A DNA stretch of 64,000 nt from Shewanella sp. MBTL60-112-B2 (GCF_019655055.1 NZ_BPFA01000011.1:62001-126000); one strand, 5' to 3'. Positions 48,168 through 57,895 are shown, counted from the stretch's first letter. The notes: a model not told the origin generated them from the letters alone. Made by a program: numbers and translations.

Positions 48168-49259
48168 TTATGGTTTATAGGGTTTGTGTAAGCAAAGGGA
48201 CATTATTATCCCAAAACAAATGCCTTGAGTGATCATGGCTGTACCACCATAGCTAAAAAAGGGTAATGGACTGCCCATTACCGGTAGTAATCCGCTCACC
48301 ATCCCCATATTAATAAACGCATATAAGAAAAAACTTAGCGCAAACGCAGCGCTTACTAGGCGATTGAATGACGATTTACATTGGTACGCTAACCAAATGA
48401 CTCGCCCTGTAATAAACAAGTACAGCCCGACTAAGAGTAAGCAGCCTATAAAGCCCCATTGCTCTGCATAAGTTGAAAAAATAAAGTCTGTATGACTCTC
48501 CGGAATAAAGCCAAGTTGCCCCTGTGTAGCATTTGACCAACCTTTGCCATGCATCCCACCTGAACCTATTGCAATCAATGATTGAATAATCTGGTAACCC
48601 GAACCTAAAGGATCTGATTCTGGATCCAGAAATTGAGTGACTCGTTTTTTCTGGTAGGCCTCCATAACAAACACCCACAAAACGGGGATAGTAATCGCGA
48701 CACCGCCGAGAAATGAACCGATAATTTTCCAGCTCATACCTGCAAAATACAAAACAAATAGTGCATAAATAACTGTAAATATAGCCCCATCTAAATCGGG
48801 CTGAATAAATATCAATCCAGCTGGAAACGCAGTAACCAGCAAACAGATAAGGATCTTTTTAATATCTGGACGGCCACCTTCAACAACTAGAATCCAAGCA
48901 ACCATCAAAGGAATAGCCACCTTGACTAACTCTGAAGGCTGGAATCGAATCGGACCAATAGCCAACCATCGTTGAGAACCATTAGTGCTATCACCAACCA
49001 AAATGACGCCAAGCAGAAGAATTACCGCCGATGCGTATAGATATGGAGTTGCTAGTTTATAACTTAGCGGTGGGACAACAGACATAACAACAATGGCGCC
49101 GATGGCAATAAAGGCTCGAAACAGATGACGCTCTAGTATTGACTCACTAAAACCACTGGCACTCCACACTGTGAGTGAACCTAGTAAAATCAACAACGAA
49201 ATAGCCAGTAATAAAGGGAAGTCAACTCGGGGGGTATATTTAAACATCTCTATCTTCAT
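48168..49259 (-). CDS. RodA/FtsW-family (SEDS) peptidoglycan polymerase, stand-alone paralogue
   Basis: 363 residues with about ten membrane helices. RodA-like features are GSQRWLAIGPIRFQPSELVKVA, the segment FIQPDLDGAIFTVIY with the catalytic Asp of SEDS glycosyltransferases, and FIFSTYAEQWGFIGCLLL. The length fits RodA rather than FtsW. RodA is usually encoded next to its transpeptidase PBP2 (mrdA); here it stands alone, flanked by gene-free DNA, which suggests a second copy. In-frame ATGs at 49259 and 49247 are both possible starts. Confidence 0.85.
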   Translation of the reverse strand: MKIEMFKYTPRVDFPLLLAISLLILLGSLTVWSASGFSESILERHLFRAFIAIGAIVVMSVVPPLSYKLATPYLYASAVILLLGVILVGDSTNGSQRWLAIGPIRFQPSELVKVAIPLMVAWILVVEGGRPDIKKILICLLVTAFPAGLIFIQPDLDGAIFTVIYALFVLYFAGMSWKIIGSFLGGVAITIPVLWVFVMEAYQKKRVTQFLDPESDPLGSGYQIIQSLIAIGSGGMHGKGWSNATQGQLGFIPESHTDFIFSTYAEQWGFIGCLLLVGLYLFITGRVIWLAYQCKSSFNRLVSAAFALSFFLYAFINMGMVSGLLPVMGSPLPFFSYGGTAMITQGICFGIIMSLCLHKPYKP

Positions 49260-49718
49260 TCAACATAAAACAGCAAATATCACCCAAAGAGATAAACAAA
49301 GTGGTGATCAGAATTCCGGGGAGTATAAACCGTTTTTAATTATAAAAATCTTCTTGTTAAGTTAATTTTTGTCCATATTTCACCGCACTGAACAGTTAAG
49401 CGGCGGCTCAATCTTACTAATGATTTTTAAAGAGGATTATTTAATCTATAACATTCGACGAGTAATGCCGCTAACTTGATGCAAAGCTGATACTTTAAGC
49501 TCTCGACAGTTAAAAGGCCCTCAGCCACGACGCTTAAGCAGTCCTACTAAATCACTGACTGCCATGGATTGGTGGAAATGCCAACAAAATGTAGGGAACA
49601 TTTGTGGCCCTGATTTAGAAGCTTGCACCGCACTATCAGCAAACCTCACGTATCACTTAAGTTACTAAGCTATGTTTAAGTGAACTTATAAGTCGTAAAT
49701 CCATAACGTCGTTGAAAA

Positions 49719-49769
49719 TACTTCAGGCAGAGCCTAATGGATGATAACCATCTACTGAAGTAGGTGGTT
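49719..49769. repeat. Compound hairpin of unknown origin
   Basis: AACCATCTAC and GTAGGTGGTT form a ten-bp stem with TGAA loop (49746-49769, one G-T pair). The CTGAAGTA inside it (49755-49762) is also the exact complement of TACTTCAG at 49719-49726, so two alternative folds are possible. This resembles the subterminal hairpins of IS200/IS605 elements or a REP sequence, but no transposase was found. Confidence 0.45.
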
Positions 49770-49782
49770 TAGGGCTAAAAAT

Positions 49783-49814
49783 AAAAAAGGACTAGCTGGT
49801 GCTAATCCTTTTTT
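49783..49814 (-). terminator. Terminator downstream of the VOC-family gene
   Basis: AAAAAAGGACTAGC pairs with GCTAATCCTTTTTT (one mismatch) around a TGGT loop, with T-rich sequence on both strands. It lies about 80 bases after the stop of the VOC gene at 49897-50382. Confidence 0.65.
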
Positions 49815-49896
49815 ATTTTACTGTTGACCAATTTAAAAGCCGGCTATTTCAGCATAGTCTGTTTATGCCCTACCCATTTAACGACTTCGCAATGAA

Positions 49897-50382
49897 CTAC
49901 TCGTAGTCAGAGGCGTATGTTTCTTCATAAGTATGAGAGTACAGTTCAAACAAGTTACCAAATGGGTCTTCTAAATAAACCATTTTGGCTTGCTTGCTAT
50001 CGTCCTCTGGGTGATATCGCATGATATCCATACGTACCTTACCGCCAAACTCTTCAGTACGCTTAATTGCACCAGCAAAGTCATCTGTCTGTAGTGAAAA
50101 GTGGAAAATACCAATACGTGAAAAATCGACTTCATGTCGTTCTTGGCGATCAACCATCTCAAACAATTCAACGCCAATGCCATCTGTCGTCACTAAGTGA
50201 GCAATATTAAAGCCTTTAAAGCCTTCACCGAACACGGCAATACACATTCTACCAATCGCAGTCTCACGCTCTTCAACCACTTTGGTGTTATCCATCACCA
50301 GCTTTAAGCCCAGAGCTTTGGTATAAAACTCAACGGCTTTATCCATATCACCGACCATAATACCTACATGACTCATCTTCAT
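49897..50382 (-). CDS. VOC-family (glyoxalase-like) metalloprotein
   Basis: 161 residues from the ATG at 50382, chosen for TGGAGC six bases upstream; a GTG lies 15 bases earlier. The paired beta-alpha-beta-beta-beta modules carry the likely metal ligands: His in SHVGIMV, Glu in GVELFEM, His in IFHFSLQ and Glu in NLFELYS. It is glyoxalase I or dioxygenase-like; the substrate cannot be assigned. An inverted repeat upstream (50463-50489) may be regulatory. Confidence 0.78.
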   Translation of the reverse strand: MKMSHVGIMVGDMDKAVEFYTKALGLKLVMDNTKVVEERETAIGRMCIAVFGEGFKGFNIAHLVTTDGIGVELFEMVDRQERHEVDFSRIGIFHFSLQTDDFAGAIKRTEEFGGKVRMDIMRYHPEDDSKQAKMVYLEDPFGNLFELYSHTYEETYASDYE

Positions 50383-50462
50383 AATTTTGCTCCACACTTA
50401 TCTGTGTAATGGGTTACTCGTTTCGATGGAGAGATTATAGGTAGCGCAGATGAAAACTTAAA

Positions 50463-50489
50463 ATTATCATTACTTATGAAAATGATAAT
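50463..50489. promoter_or_regulatory. Inverted repeat upstream of the VOC gene, possible Fur-like operator
   Basis: ATTATCATT and AATGATAAT are perfect inverted copies nine bases apart, about 80 bases before the VOC start. Their sequence resembles Fur half-sites, although the arrangement is looser than a classical Fur box. No -35/-10 pair was identified with confidence. Confidence 0.35.
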
Positions 50490-50593
50490 ATTTATTTATA
50501 GTGGAGTGCAGTAGTTGGTTTTATGCTTGTTGATTAATAAGCGTTAGTACTTGTTACTATTAAGACTGTTAATTCAATTTTGGACAAAAGTTT

Positions 50594-50714
50594 TTCACCA
50601 CTGAGGACACGAAGATCGCGAAGAAGAGCAACAGAGAAAAGCAACAGCGAGGTCAGTAAAGCTCTAACCTTTCCCTCCGTGAACTTAGTGAAAGCGAAGC
50701 GCTCCGTGGTGAGA
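50594..50714. repeat. Dispersed imperfect palindromic element, copy 2
   Basis: Begins TTCACCACTGAGGACACGAAG and ends GAAGCGCTCCGTGGTGAG; the ends are imperfect inverted copies of each other. It is the relative of the element at 10825-10923. It fills most of the 400-base gap between ybiT and the VOC gene, apart from the inverted repeat at 50463-50489 and the terminator. Confidence 0.7.
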
Positions 50715-50736
50715 TTAGCTCTTTGTAAAGACACAA

Positions 50737-50760
50737 AAAAGCCCGATTGCTCGGGCTTTT
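50737..50760. terminator. Terminator of ybiT
   Basis: AAAAGCCCGA and TCGGGCTTTT pair around a four-base loop and run into T-rich sequence on both strands. It lies 30 bases after the ybiT stop. Confidence 0.85.
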
Positions 50761-50788
50761 ATTTTTTAGGTTTACTTACCAAGGTTAA

Positions 50789-52381
50789 TTAACCTTCAAT
50801 ACCTTTGCTCGCTAGGAACTCATCGTATGTGCCTTTGAAATCATTCACGCCATTTGGTGTGATTTCAAGGATACGGTTCGCTAGTGACGATACGAATGCA
50901 CGGTCATGACTGACGAACAACAATGTACCTTCGTACATTTCAAGTGCGTTGTTTAATGACTCGATTGATTCCATATCCATGTGGTTGGTTGGTTCATCAA
51001 GTAATAGGATGTTTGGCTTTTGCATAATAAGCTTACCAAACAACATACGACCCTTTTCACCACCAGATAGCACTTTAACTGACTTCTTGATGTCGTCAGA
51101 ACCAAACAGCATACGGCCTAAGTAACCACGAACTGATTGGTCGTCATCTTCTGGTTTGCGCCACTGGCTCATCCACTCAAACAATGTCATGTCGTTAGCA
51201 AAGTCTGACTCGTGATCCTGTGCGTAGTAACCAATCGCTGAGTTTTCAGACCATTGAATCGTACCGCTGTCTTGTGGAATATCGTGTACTAAAGTACGTA
51301 GCAGTGTTGTTTTACCCACACCGTTATCACCCAAGATCGCGATACGCTCGCCTACTTCAGCGATAATGTTAAGATCTTTAAACAGGTTATGCTCGAAACC
51401 TTTAGACAAGTCTTCAACCACCAAGGCATTACGGAACAATTTCTTCTCTTGTTCGAAACGAATGAATGGGTTAACACGACTAGATGCTTTGATTTCGTCA
51501 AGTTTGATCTTATCGATTAACTTAGCGCGTGATGTTGCTTGCTTAGCTTTAGAAGCGTTAGCAGAGAAACGTGCAACGAAGCCTTGAAGCTCAGCAATTT
51601 GTGCCTTCTTCTTAGCGTTGTCAGACATCAAACGCTCACGTGACTGCTGTGCAGCCATCATGTATTCATCATAGTTACCTGGGAATACGCGGATATCACC
51701 GTAATCCAAGTCAGCCATATGAGTACAAACAGAGTTCAAGAAATATCTATCGTGCGAGATGATAATCATGGTGCTGTTACGTTGGTTTAGCATTTCTTGT
51801 AACCAACGAATGGTGTCGATGTCCAAGTTGTTGGTTGGTTCGTCAAGAAGCAGTACGTCTGGATCTGAGAACAATGCTTGAGCCAAAAGAACACGTAGCT
51901 TAAAGCCTGGCGCGATTTCGCTCATCAGACCGAAATGCTGCTCAACACCAATACCTACGCCCATTAACAGTTCGCCCGCGCGAGATTCTGCGGTATAACC
52001 GTCCATCTCAGCGAATTCCATCTCAAGATCAGCAACCTTGATACCATCTTCTTCAGACATTTCTGGTAACGAGTAGATACGGTCACGTTCTTGCTTCACT
52101 TTCCAAAGTTCAGCGTGGCCCATGATTACGGTATCAACTACGTTGAACTCTTCGTAACCAAATTGGTTCTGGCTCAATTTACCTAAACGTTCGTTCACGT
52201 CTAATGAAACGTTACCGCCAGTTGGCTCTAAATCACCAGCAAGGATTTTCATGAAGGTTGATTTACCACAACCGTTGGCACCGATCAGACCGTATCTGTT
52301 TCCGCCGCCAAACTTAATTGAGATGTTTTCAAACAGTGGCTTAGCGCCAAACTGCATGGTGATATTAGCTGTAGTAATCAA
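50789..52381 (-). CDS. ybiT: ABC-F ATPase YbiT
   Basis: 530 residues from the TTG at 52381, which gives exactly the length remembered for E. coli YbiT and an aligned N-terminus ([20 protein letters not shown]); the frame stays open 90 bases upstream, but that part is not family-like. Two ABC domains: Walker [10 protein letters not shown] and GDNGVGKTT, signatures near [15 protein letters not shown] and [10 protein letters not shown], Walker [12 protein letters not shown] and [11 protein letters not shown]. The linker between them is the ABC-F P-site tRNA interaction motif region. It is a ribosome-associated translation factor; its exact task is unsettled. Confidence 0.92.
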   Translation of the reverse strand: MITTANITMQFGAKPLFENISIKFGGGNRYGLIGANGCGKSTFMKILAGDLEPTGGNVSLDVNERLGKLSQNQFGYEEFNVVDTVIMGHAELWKVKQERDRIYSLPEMSEEDGIKVADLEMEFAEMDGYTAESRAGELLMGVGIGVEQHFGLMSEIAPGFKLRVLLAQALFSDPDVLLLDEPTNNLDIDTIRWLQEMLNQRNSTMIIISHDRYFLNSVCTHMADLDYGDIRVFPGNYDEYMMAAQQSRERLMSDNAKKKAQIAELQGFVARFSANASKAKQATSRAKLIDKIKLDEIKASSRVNPFIRFEQEKKLFRNALVVEDLSKGFEHNLFKDLNIIAEVGERIAILGDNGVGKTTLLRTLVHDIPQDSGTIQWSENSAIGYYAQDHESDFANDMTLFEWMSQWRKPEDDDQSVRGYLGRMLFGSDDIKKSVKVLSGGEKGRMLFGKLIMQKPNILLLDEPTNHMDMESIESLNNALEMYEGTLLFVSHDRAFVSSLANRILEITPNGVNDFKGTYDEFLASKGIEG

Positions 52382-52678
52382 AGTGACAATTCCGCTTTTG
52401 GTTATATGATTAACGTCATCATAGATAAAACAAAAACCAGTAAATCGATACCAAGTTCTACTCAGTACCAACCTACTGGCCGAAGGTTGACGCCATCGGG
52501 CATCAAGCCTGTAAAATTAAGCGCGATACTATAGCATTTTAGCCTAATTTATCAACTGTCAAAGGGGCGTTCAGATGACATTTTAGTTAATTTGACTATA
52601 AACACTCGCCTGTAAAATACAGAACAGCATACTTAGCTAAAATTTCTCGCCCGATTAACAGTCAATTGAACAAAAGGG

Positions 52679-54928
52679 TTACAGTTTAACCCTGCGTAAT
52701 CGATTGGCATTTGTCACCACGGTTAACGAAGACAGCGCCATTGCAGCCCCTGCCACCACAGGACTTAATAACATTCCGGTAAATGGGAACAATAACCCTG
52801 CCGCGACCGGGATCCCTAGGCTGTTATAAATAAACGCACCAAATAGGTTTTGCTTAATATTGGTCATACTGGCCTTAGCTAACGACAGGCTATCATTTAT
52901 CACCATTAAGCGTGATGACAATAAGGTAAAATCTGCACTTTCAATAGCAATTTCAGTGCCGGCTCCTATAGCAAATCCAACATCGGCGCTCACGAGTGCT
53001 GGCGCATCATTAATGCCATCTCCCACCATCGCCACGACCTCACCCGCTTGCTGTAACTCAAGCACTTTAGCTTGCTTTTGCTCAGGCAACACATTGGCAA
53101 ACACAGTTTCAATCCCCACTTTTTGCGCTACTGCATTAGCTGTAATCTGGTTATCACCAGTGAGCATAATCACTTTCAAGCCTTTCGCCTTCATGGCGCT
53201 AATGGCTTCTGTAGCATCGGTTTTTATTGGATCTGCAATCGCCAGTATCGCAACAAACTGCTTATCTACTGCGACAAATATTGGCGTTTTTGCTTGGCTT
53301 GCAAGCTCTGCACTTAGCTGCTCGCAATCTGTCGGTTCAGCAATGTGCAATTGTTGCATTAAACTTAAATTACCCACGCTGTATTGCTGACCATTCACTT
53401 GCCCAGTTATGCCCATGCCTTGATGATTAGTAAACTGCTCTGGTTCAACTAGCTGCAAACCGTCATTTTTAGCTTTGGCAATAATCGCGCTAGCAAGTGG
53501 ATGTTCTGAGTGCTGCTCTAGAGAAGCTACATTTTTCAGTAACTCGTTTTTAAGTAATTCATTCTTAGCCGACTCATTGTTTAACATGAGTATATCGGTT
53601 AGCTCTGGCGCGCCTTGGGTCACGGTGCCGGTTTTATCCAGCACTACAGTAGTGACTTTACTGGCAGTTTGTAGCGCTTCGCCATTACGAACTAACACGC
53701 CCATCTGCGCTGCGCGGCCAACCGACACCATAATCGACATAGGCGTCGCTAAACCAAGCGCACAAGGGCATGCAATAATAAGGACACTGGTCAGTACTAC
53801 TAAGGCATGAGAAAGCGCTGGCTGTGGGCCAAGGCTATACCAGATAAGTGCACTAATAATCGCAATAACGACCACAGCAGGAACAAAATAGGCTGAAATT
53901 TTATCGGTTAAACGGCCTATCGGCATCTTAGAAGTCTGAGCCTGTTGAACTAACTCTATGATCTTCGACAACTTAGTATCTTTAGCCGATGCTGTAACGC
54001 TATAGATAAGCGATCCATTACCATTGACCGTACCAGCACTAATGCTATCACCCACGACCTTATGGACAGGAATGGGCTCACCGGTCAACATCGACTCATT
54101 GATTAAAGTCTCCCCAGTTAAAACCTCACCATCGAGTGCGACCCTATCACCAGGTCTGAGTCGTAATCTGTCGCCCACTTGCAACAGGTTGATCTTAACC
54201 TCTTCATCACCATCGTCAGTCAGCCGTATCGCTGTCGTTACCTGTAAACCCAGAAGGCGCTGCACCGCTTCACTGGTCTTGCCTCGAGCGCGCAGCTCTA
54301 ATGCGTGACCAAGGTTAATTAAACCTAAAATCATCACACTGGCCTCGAAATACACATGCCGCGTATCGGCTGGAAACCACTCGGGGGCAATCACCACCAT
54401 CATTGAATAGATCCACGCCGCACTGGTACCTAACGCGATAAGGGTGTCCATGTTGGCGCTTTTAGCCTTAATGGCGCGCCACATGCCCTGATAGAAGTGC
54501 CGGCCGGTAAATAGCATCACCAAAAAAGTGATTACACCCACTCCCCCCCAAGCCTGTTGCTGCTGAACATTGCTCACCATCATTTCGCCACCGAGCAAGC
54601 CCCAAAGCATTAAAGGCACACCCAGACCCAAGCCAATTGAAGCCTGTATTAACCTAAGTCGATACTCTTTACGCTCATCGATGCCTTTTTGCTCTGCGGC
54701 TGTGCGTGCATCGATGATGGCTTCACTGTCATAGCCTACACTTGCGATTATCTGTATGGCATCTTCGGCTGAGATAGCTCCCGACACCTGTACCAGTTTA
54801 TCGGCCAGATTCACCCTTGCGGCAATATCACCTTGGCCATTACGGCTGGCATTTGCAAAGGCTGTTTCAATCTTGGCTACGCAACTTGCGCAGCTCATCT
54901 TAGGTACATATAAACTTATGTTAGCCAT
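52679..54928 (-). CDS. copA: Copper-exporting P1B-type ATPase CopA
   Basis: 749 residues. One N-terminal heavy-metal-associated domain with MSCASC, about eight membrane helices, transmembrane metal site CPCALGLATP, phosphorylation motif DKTGTVTQG, SEHPLA, and hinge GDGINDAPAL. It exports Cu(I) from the cytoplasm. E. coli CopA has two metal-binding domains; only one is here. It is divergent from cueR with the operator at 54964-54994 between them. Confidence 0.95.
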   Translation of the reverse strand: MANISLYVPKMSCASCVAKIETAFANASRNGQGDIAARVNLADKLVQVSGAISAEDAIQIIASVGYDSEAIIDARTAAEQKGIDERKEYRLRLIQASIGLGLGVPLMLWGLLGGEMMVSNVQQQQAWGGVGVITFLVMLFTGRHFYQGMWRAIKAKSANMDTLIALGTSAAWIYSMMVVIAPEWFPADTRHVYFEASVMILGLINLGHALELRARGKTSEAVQRLLGLQVTTAIRLTDDGDEEVKINLLQVGDRLRLRPGDRVALDGEVLTGETLINESMLTGEPIPVHKVVGDSISAGTVNGNGSLIYSVTASAKDTKLSKIIELVQQAQTSKMPIGRLTDKISAYFVPAVVVIAIISALIWYSLGPQPALSHALVVLTSVLIIACPCALGLATPMSIMVSVGRAAQMGVLVRNGEALQTASKVTTVVLDKTGTVTQGAPELTDILMLNNESAKNELLKNELLKNVASLEQHSEHPLASAIIAKAKNDGLQLVEPEQFTNHQGMGITGQVNGQQYSVGNLSLMQQLHIAEPTDCEQLSAELASQAKTPIFVAVDKQFVAILAIADPIKTDATEAISAMKAKGLKVIMLTGDNQITANAVAQKVGIETVFANVLPEQKQAKVLELQQAGEVVAMVGDGINDAPALVSADVGFAIGAGTEIAIESADFTLLSSRLMVINDSLSLAKASMTNIKQNLFGAFIYNSLGIPVAAGLLFPFTGMLLSPVVAGAAMALSSLTVVTNANRLRRVKL

Positions 54929-54963
54929 CAGAACACTTCCTAATTTGTTTCTTTATAGAATGA

Positions 54964-54994
54964 AGCGTAATGTCTCCCATAAGGGGAGAGTCAA
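54964..54994 (-). promoter_or_regulatory. CueR-controlled copA promoter
   Basis: On the minus strand TTGACT is followed after a 19-base spacer by TACGCT. The overlong spacer, typical of MerR-family promoters, contains the dyad TCTCCCC-TTAT-GGGAGA. It lies 36 bases before copA. CueR bound to Cu(I) would twist the spacer and open the promoter. Confidence 0.85.
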
Positions 54995-55025
54995 ACATCT
55001 ATGAAGATTAATTTTAGGAGATAAG

Positions 55026-55424
55026 ATGAAAATAGGGGAAGTTGCAAAATTAACTGGGTTATCGGTCAAGAGTATCCGTTATTACCACGATATTGGACTG
55101 GTGCTTGGCCAACGAGGCGACAACGGTTACCGTGAGTACAACCAAGACTCGATTGAAGCGCTGCAATTTATTCAACATTGCCGTGCATTAGGCTTTGCCT
55201 TGGAAGATTGTAAGGCGCTGCTCGAACTCCAAAATAACCACAGTCGCAATGCTGCTGATGTGAAAGCCGTTGCGACTCACCACCTGCAAGATATTGAAAA
55301 CCGAATAAGCCAACTGGGTATATTAAGAGATCAATTAGCCCAGCTCATTCACGACTGCCAAGGTGGTGAACAGCCTAACTGCGCCATACTCACAGGCTTA
55401 AAACAACCCTGTTCTGCTAAGTGA
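55026..55424 (+). CDS. cueR: Copper-responsive MerR-family regulator CueR
   Basis: 132 residues. The N-terminal winged helix (KIGEVAKLTGLSVKSIRYYH) and the metal-binding C-terminus with the Cys pair CQGGEQPNC, spaced as in CueR, point to Cu(I)/Ag(I) sensing. It is divergent from copA, the expected target. Its stop lies five bases from the stop of the convergent S9-like gene, without room for a terminator. Confidence 0.92.
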   Translation: MKIGEVAKLTGLSVKSIRYYHDIGLVLGQRGDNGYREYNQDSIEALQFIQHCRALGFALEDCKALLELQNNHSRNAADVKAVATHHLQDIENRISQLGILRDQLAQLIHDCQGGEQPNCAILTGLKQPCSAK

Positions 55425-55429
55425 AAAAG

Positions 55430-57463
55430 CTAGCGACGGCGTAGGTTATCGATATTTTCGATGGCCAAAGCTGGAATGCTGCCCGCTGGAGTAAAACCAA
55501 AGATCTGACCATAGAAAGAGAGCTCGGCCTCTAAAGCCTGCTTCTTACTCTCAGGTGGTACTCGGTTAGCTGCATCGTCATTGAACTCTAGGTACACCAC
55601 CGGAATGCCTTTACTCTTTACTGCCTCATACATAATCAATGATTGCTTGGCCGGTATAAGAGAGTCATTCACTCCCTGAATAAGTAATAACGGCTCATTC
55701 ACCCCTTTAAGGTTATACATGGCAGAGCGCTGCTTATAATTATCTAAATCACCCAGTAAGCGCAATAAGTAACGCGATTCAAACTTATGTGCAGTGCGCT
55801 TAAACTCCTCCATATCACTGATCCCTGAGTAACTCACGCCCGCACCAAAAGTGCTGTAATAGGCTACAGCCGATAATGCGGTAAAACCACCAGCACGATT
55901 GCCACGTATGGCGAGTTTACGTCCATCGACATCACCACGATTTACCAAGAAACCTGCGGCTCGAACGGCATCCTCTACATCTGACTTCCCCCAATTGCCA
56001 TATAAGCTATTACGGTAGTCTCGTCCAAAACCGGTACTGCCACGATAGTTGACATCAAAAACGGCAAAACCTCGGCTAGTCCAATACTGGATATCCCGCC
56101 TAAAGGCGCGGCTTGCCTTAGCAGTTGGCCCTTGATGCAACATCATCACTAGCGGCGGCTCGTGGTTTTGAGGCCCAGCAAAGTTAGGGTTTTTGGGGTG
56201 GTATAGGTAACCATGAGCGGACTGGCCACCACCGGTTTTGAAACTCAAACTCTCAGCCCTTGAGATAAAGTTGGGATCCATTACTGGTAGTTCTGGGGAA
56301 TAAACTAGCTGCGCCGAGCGTCCCTGGATTTTGTAGATCCCCTTCTCTGGCGTCTCTTTTTCACCAACAAACAACACTTCATTGCCATTTTGGGTCACAT
56401 AGGCGATTTCGGCAAAGTTAGCAGCTATGGTCTCAACGGCGCCACTAACGGTGTCTATGCGGATCAACTCGGCTTTACCGTCATGATTATAACTAGCCAC
56501 GAGTCTATGCTCATTTTCAAAAGCGTAGCTATGCTTACCCACTTGCCAGTCGGCAACAGCAAATTCAGCTTGTTTCTCTAGCACAATTTCAGGCTCAAGT
56601 GCTTCATTTAGGCGGTAGATATTCCACCAATTATTAAAGTCGGCTACAAAGTAGAGCTGACCTGTGGGACTAAATAAGGGCTGTGTGATAGAGCCTTGTT
56701 GTTCGGTCTTTATCTGCCTTGGGTTTTGAATCGCACCTTTAGCGTCAAGATCGGCAATCCATAGTTGAGTCTCATCCCAGGGCATATTCGGATGTTGCCA
56801 CGACACCCAAGCCAATTGAGTCTGGTCAGGAGAAAGCGTAGGAGCAGAGTAAAAATCGGCGCCTGAAATTAATGTTTCGCCCTCATCGGCATAACTTAAA
56901 TTAATACCAACCAAGCTATTAACAGGCTCGCCTTTAACACGATGATCTTCACGGATACAGATCAGTCGTGATCCCTTAGGGTTAGAGATACACCCAGCAT
57001 GGCGAGTGCCATTGGGAGTCAGTGGAAATGGCGCTTGATTAGGAGCAATGCGATATAAAATTTGGTCGGCAAATTTAGTAGCAAACAGGCTATTACCAAT
57101 AGCAGCAAAAGGCGCGCCGCCGTATTCGTGCACTCGGCTGCGGATATCGAAGTTTGATGAAACTTGCTTAGTCACAGAGCCATCGGCCTCTATGCGATAG
57201 ACAGCTTTCTTTCCGCCATTGTTCGCGTTAGATTGAACAAAATAAATGCCTTGGGATGTGGCGCGGACATCGCTAATATCGTCGGCAAGATCGTACACAT
57301 CTTCTGGAGTAACAGGCGAGGCCCAGCTACCATATTGGGCAATGCTGACCCCTTCAATTGCAGATTGAGCCATAACGGCTTCGTTCCGTTTAGGATCACT
57401 ATCACAACCTGTTAGCGTAAACAGACCCGCAAAGGCCAATAATGCTGTTTTAAGTGCTCTCAT
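55430..57463 (-). CDS. S9-family peptidase homologue lacking catalytic Ser and His (predicted pseudoenzyme), lipoprotein
   Basis: 677 residues from the ATG at 57463 (AGG six bases upstream; the frame opens 33 bases earlier). The signal ends in the lipobox LTGC (Cys20). The N-terminal part is a WD-like beta-propeller and the C-terminal 260 residues the alpha/beta hydrolase domain of prolyl oligopeptidase/dipeptidyl-peptidase type. The usual nucleophile elbow GxSxGG reads GNRAGG, with Arg523 in place of Ser. The Asp is retained (GVNDSLIPA, Asp600), but the catalytic His segment (normally EGHGF) reads DDAANR, with Ala632 at the His position. The rest of the protein is intact and open. Confidence 0.82.
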   Translation of the reverse strand: MRALKTALLAFAGLFTLTGCDSDPKRNEAVMAQSAIEGVSIAQYGSWASPVTPEDVYDLADDISDVRATSQGIYFVQSNANNGGKKAVYRIEADGSVTKQVSSNFDIRSRVHEYGGAPFAAIGNSLFATKFADQILYRIAPNQAPFPLTPNGTRHAGCISNPKGSRLICIREDHRVKGEPVNSLVGINLSYADEGETLISGADFYSAPTLSPDQTQLAWVSWQHPNMPWDETQLWIADLDAKGAIQNPRQIKTEQQGSITQPLFSPTGQLYFVADFNNWWNIYRLNEALEPEIVLEKQAEFAVADWQVGKHSYAFENEHRLVASYNHDGKAELIRIDTVSGAVETIAANFAEIAYVTQNGNEVLFVGEKETPEKGIYKIQGRSAQLVYSPELPVMDPNFISRAESLSFKTGGGQSAHGYLYHPKNPNFAGPQNHEPPLVMMLHQGPTAKASRAFRRDIQYWTSRGFAVFDVNYRGSTGFGRDYRNSLYGNWGKSDVEDAVRAAGFLVNRGDVDGRKLAIRGNRAGGFTALSAVAYYSTFGAGVSYSGISDMEEFKRTAHKFESRYLLRLLGDLDNYKQRSAMYNLKGVNEPLLLIQGVNDSLIPAKQSLIMYEAVKSKGIPVVYLEFNDDAANRVPPESKKQALEAELSFYGQIFGFTPAGSIPALAIENIDNLRRR

Positions 57464-57562
57464 TTTATACCTAAAATTTGTGTCCCTAAAAACCATCTTA
57501 ATTTTATCGGTAAAAATCGATTACCAATACAGGTAGATACAGATAGCTAAATTTGCAGCTGG

Positions 57563-57790
57563 TTACTTTCGAGTCCACTTGCGAACAAACCATCTAATCA
57601 CCCCCAACTGCTTGCGCTGGTTTAAGCCAAAAAAGATACAAACCCAAGGCGACAGTAGGATATACCAAGGAATAGCCGCCGTACTTTTGCCAGTAAAAAG
57701 CAGATAGAAAAATCCCAAATAGATCACCAGAAGACCGACGCAACCTACAACTAACATCAACCACTTTGTCGCTCTTTCTAGCTTATCCAT
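57563..57790 (-). CDS. Small membrane protein of unknown function
   Basis: 75 residues with two hydrophobic segments (LMLVVGCVGLLVIYLGFFYLL without its flanks, and AIPWYILLSPWVCIFFGL) and a basic, Arg/Lys/Trp-rich C-terminus that should face the cytoplasm. Not recognised. It lies upstream of the S9-like gene on the same strand with a 99-base gap. Confidence 0.5.
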   Translation of the reverse strand: MDKLERATKWLMLVVGCVGLLVIYLGFFYLLFTGKSTAAIPWYILLSPWVCIFFGLNQRKQLGVIRWFVRKWTRK

Positions 57791-57871
57791 TCGGCTGCCA
57801 TGCTCCTTTTGTTATTTCATTATTATGACCCATAGCTAAGTGATTGTTCAAATACCATATTCATTGCATAA

Positions 57872-57895
57872 AAAAACGGGCCTGGGCCCGTTTTT
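57872..57895 (-). terminator. Terminator of the valine-catabolic operon
   Basis: AAAAACGGGC and GCCCGTTTTT form a perfect ten-bp stem with a four-base loop, with T runs on both strands. It lies downstream of the duplicated SDR fragment, so the duplication sits inside the transcript before the terminator. Confidence 0.85.

Larger units (their letters stand above)
49260..49896. other. Intergenic region with structured hairpins, no gene recognised
   Basis: About 640 bases. No ORF with a credible start was found. The distal end carries the hairpins at 49719-49769 and the terminator at 49783-49814. Confidence 0.35.

Noticed and set aside
49500..49680. Possible transposase C-terminus upstream of the compound hairpin
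   Set aside because: Short translations such as NICGPDLEACT do not give a convincing TnpB match and are interrupted by stops.
50534..50734. Opposing 66- and 70-codon frames in the gap after ybiT
   Set aside because: They lie inside the palindromic repeat element and simply reflect its sequence.
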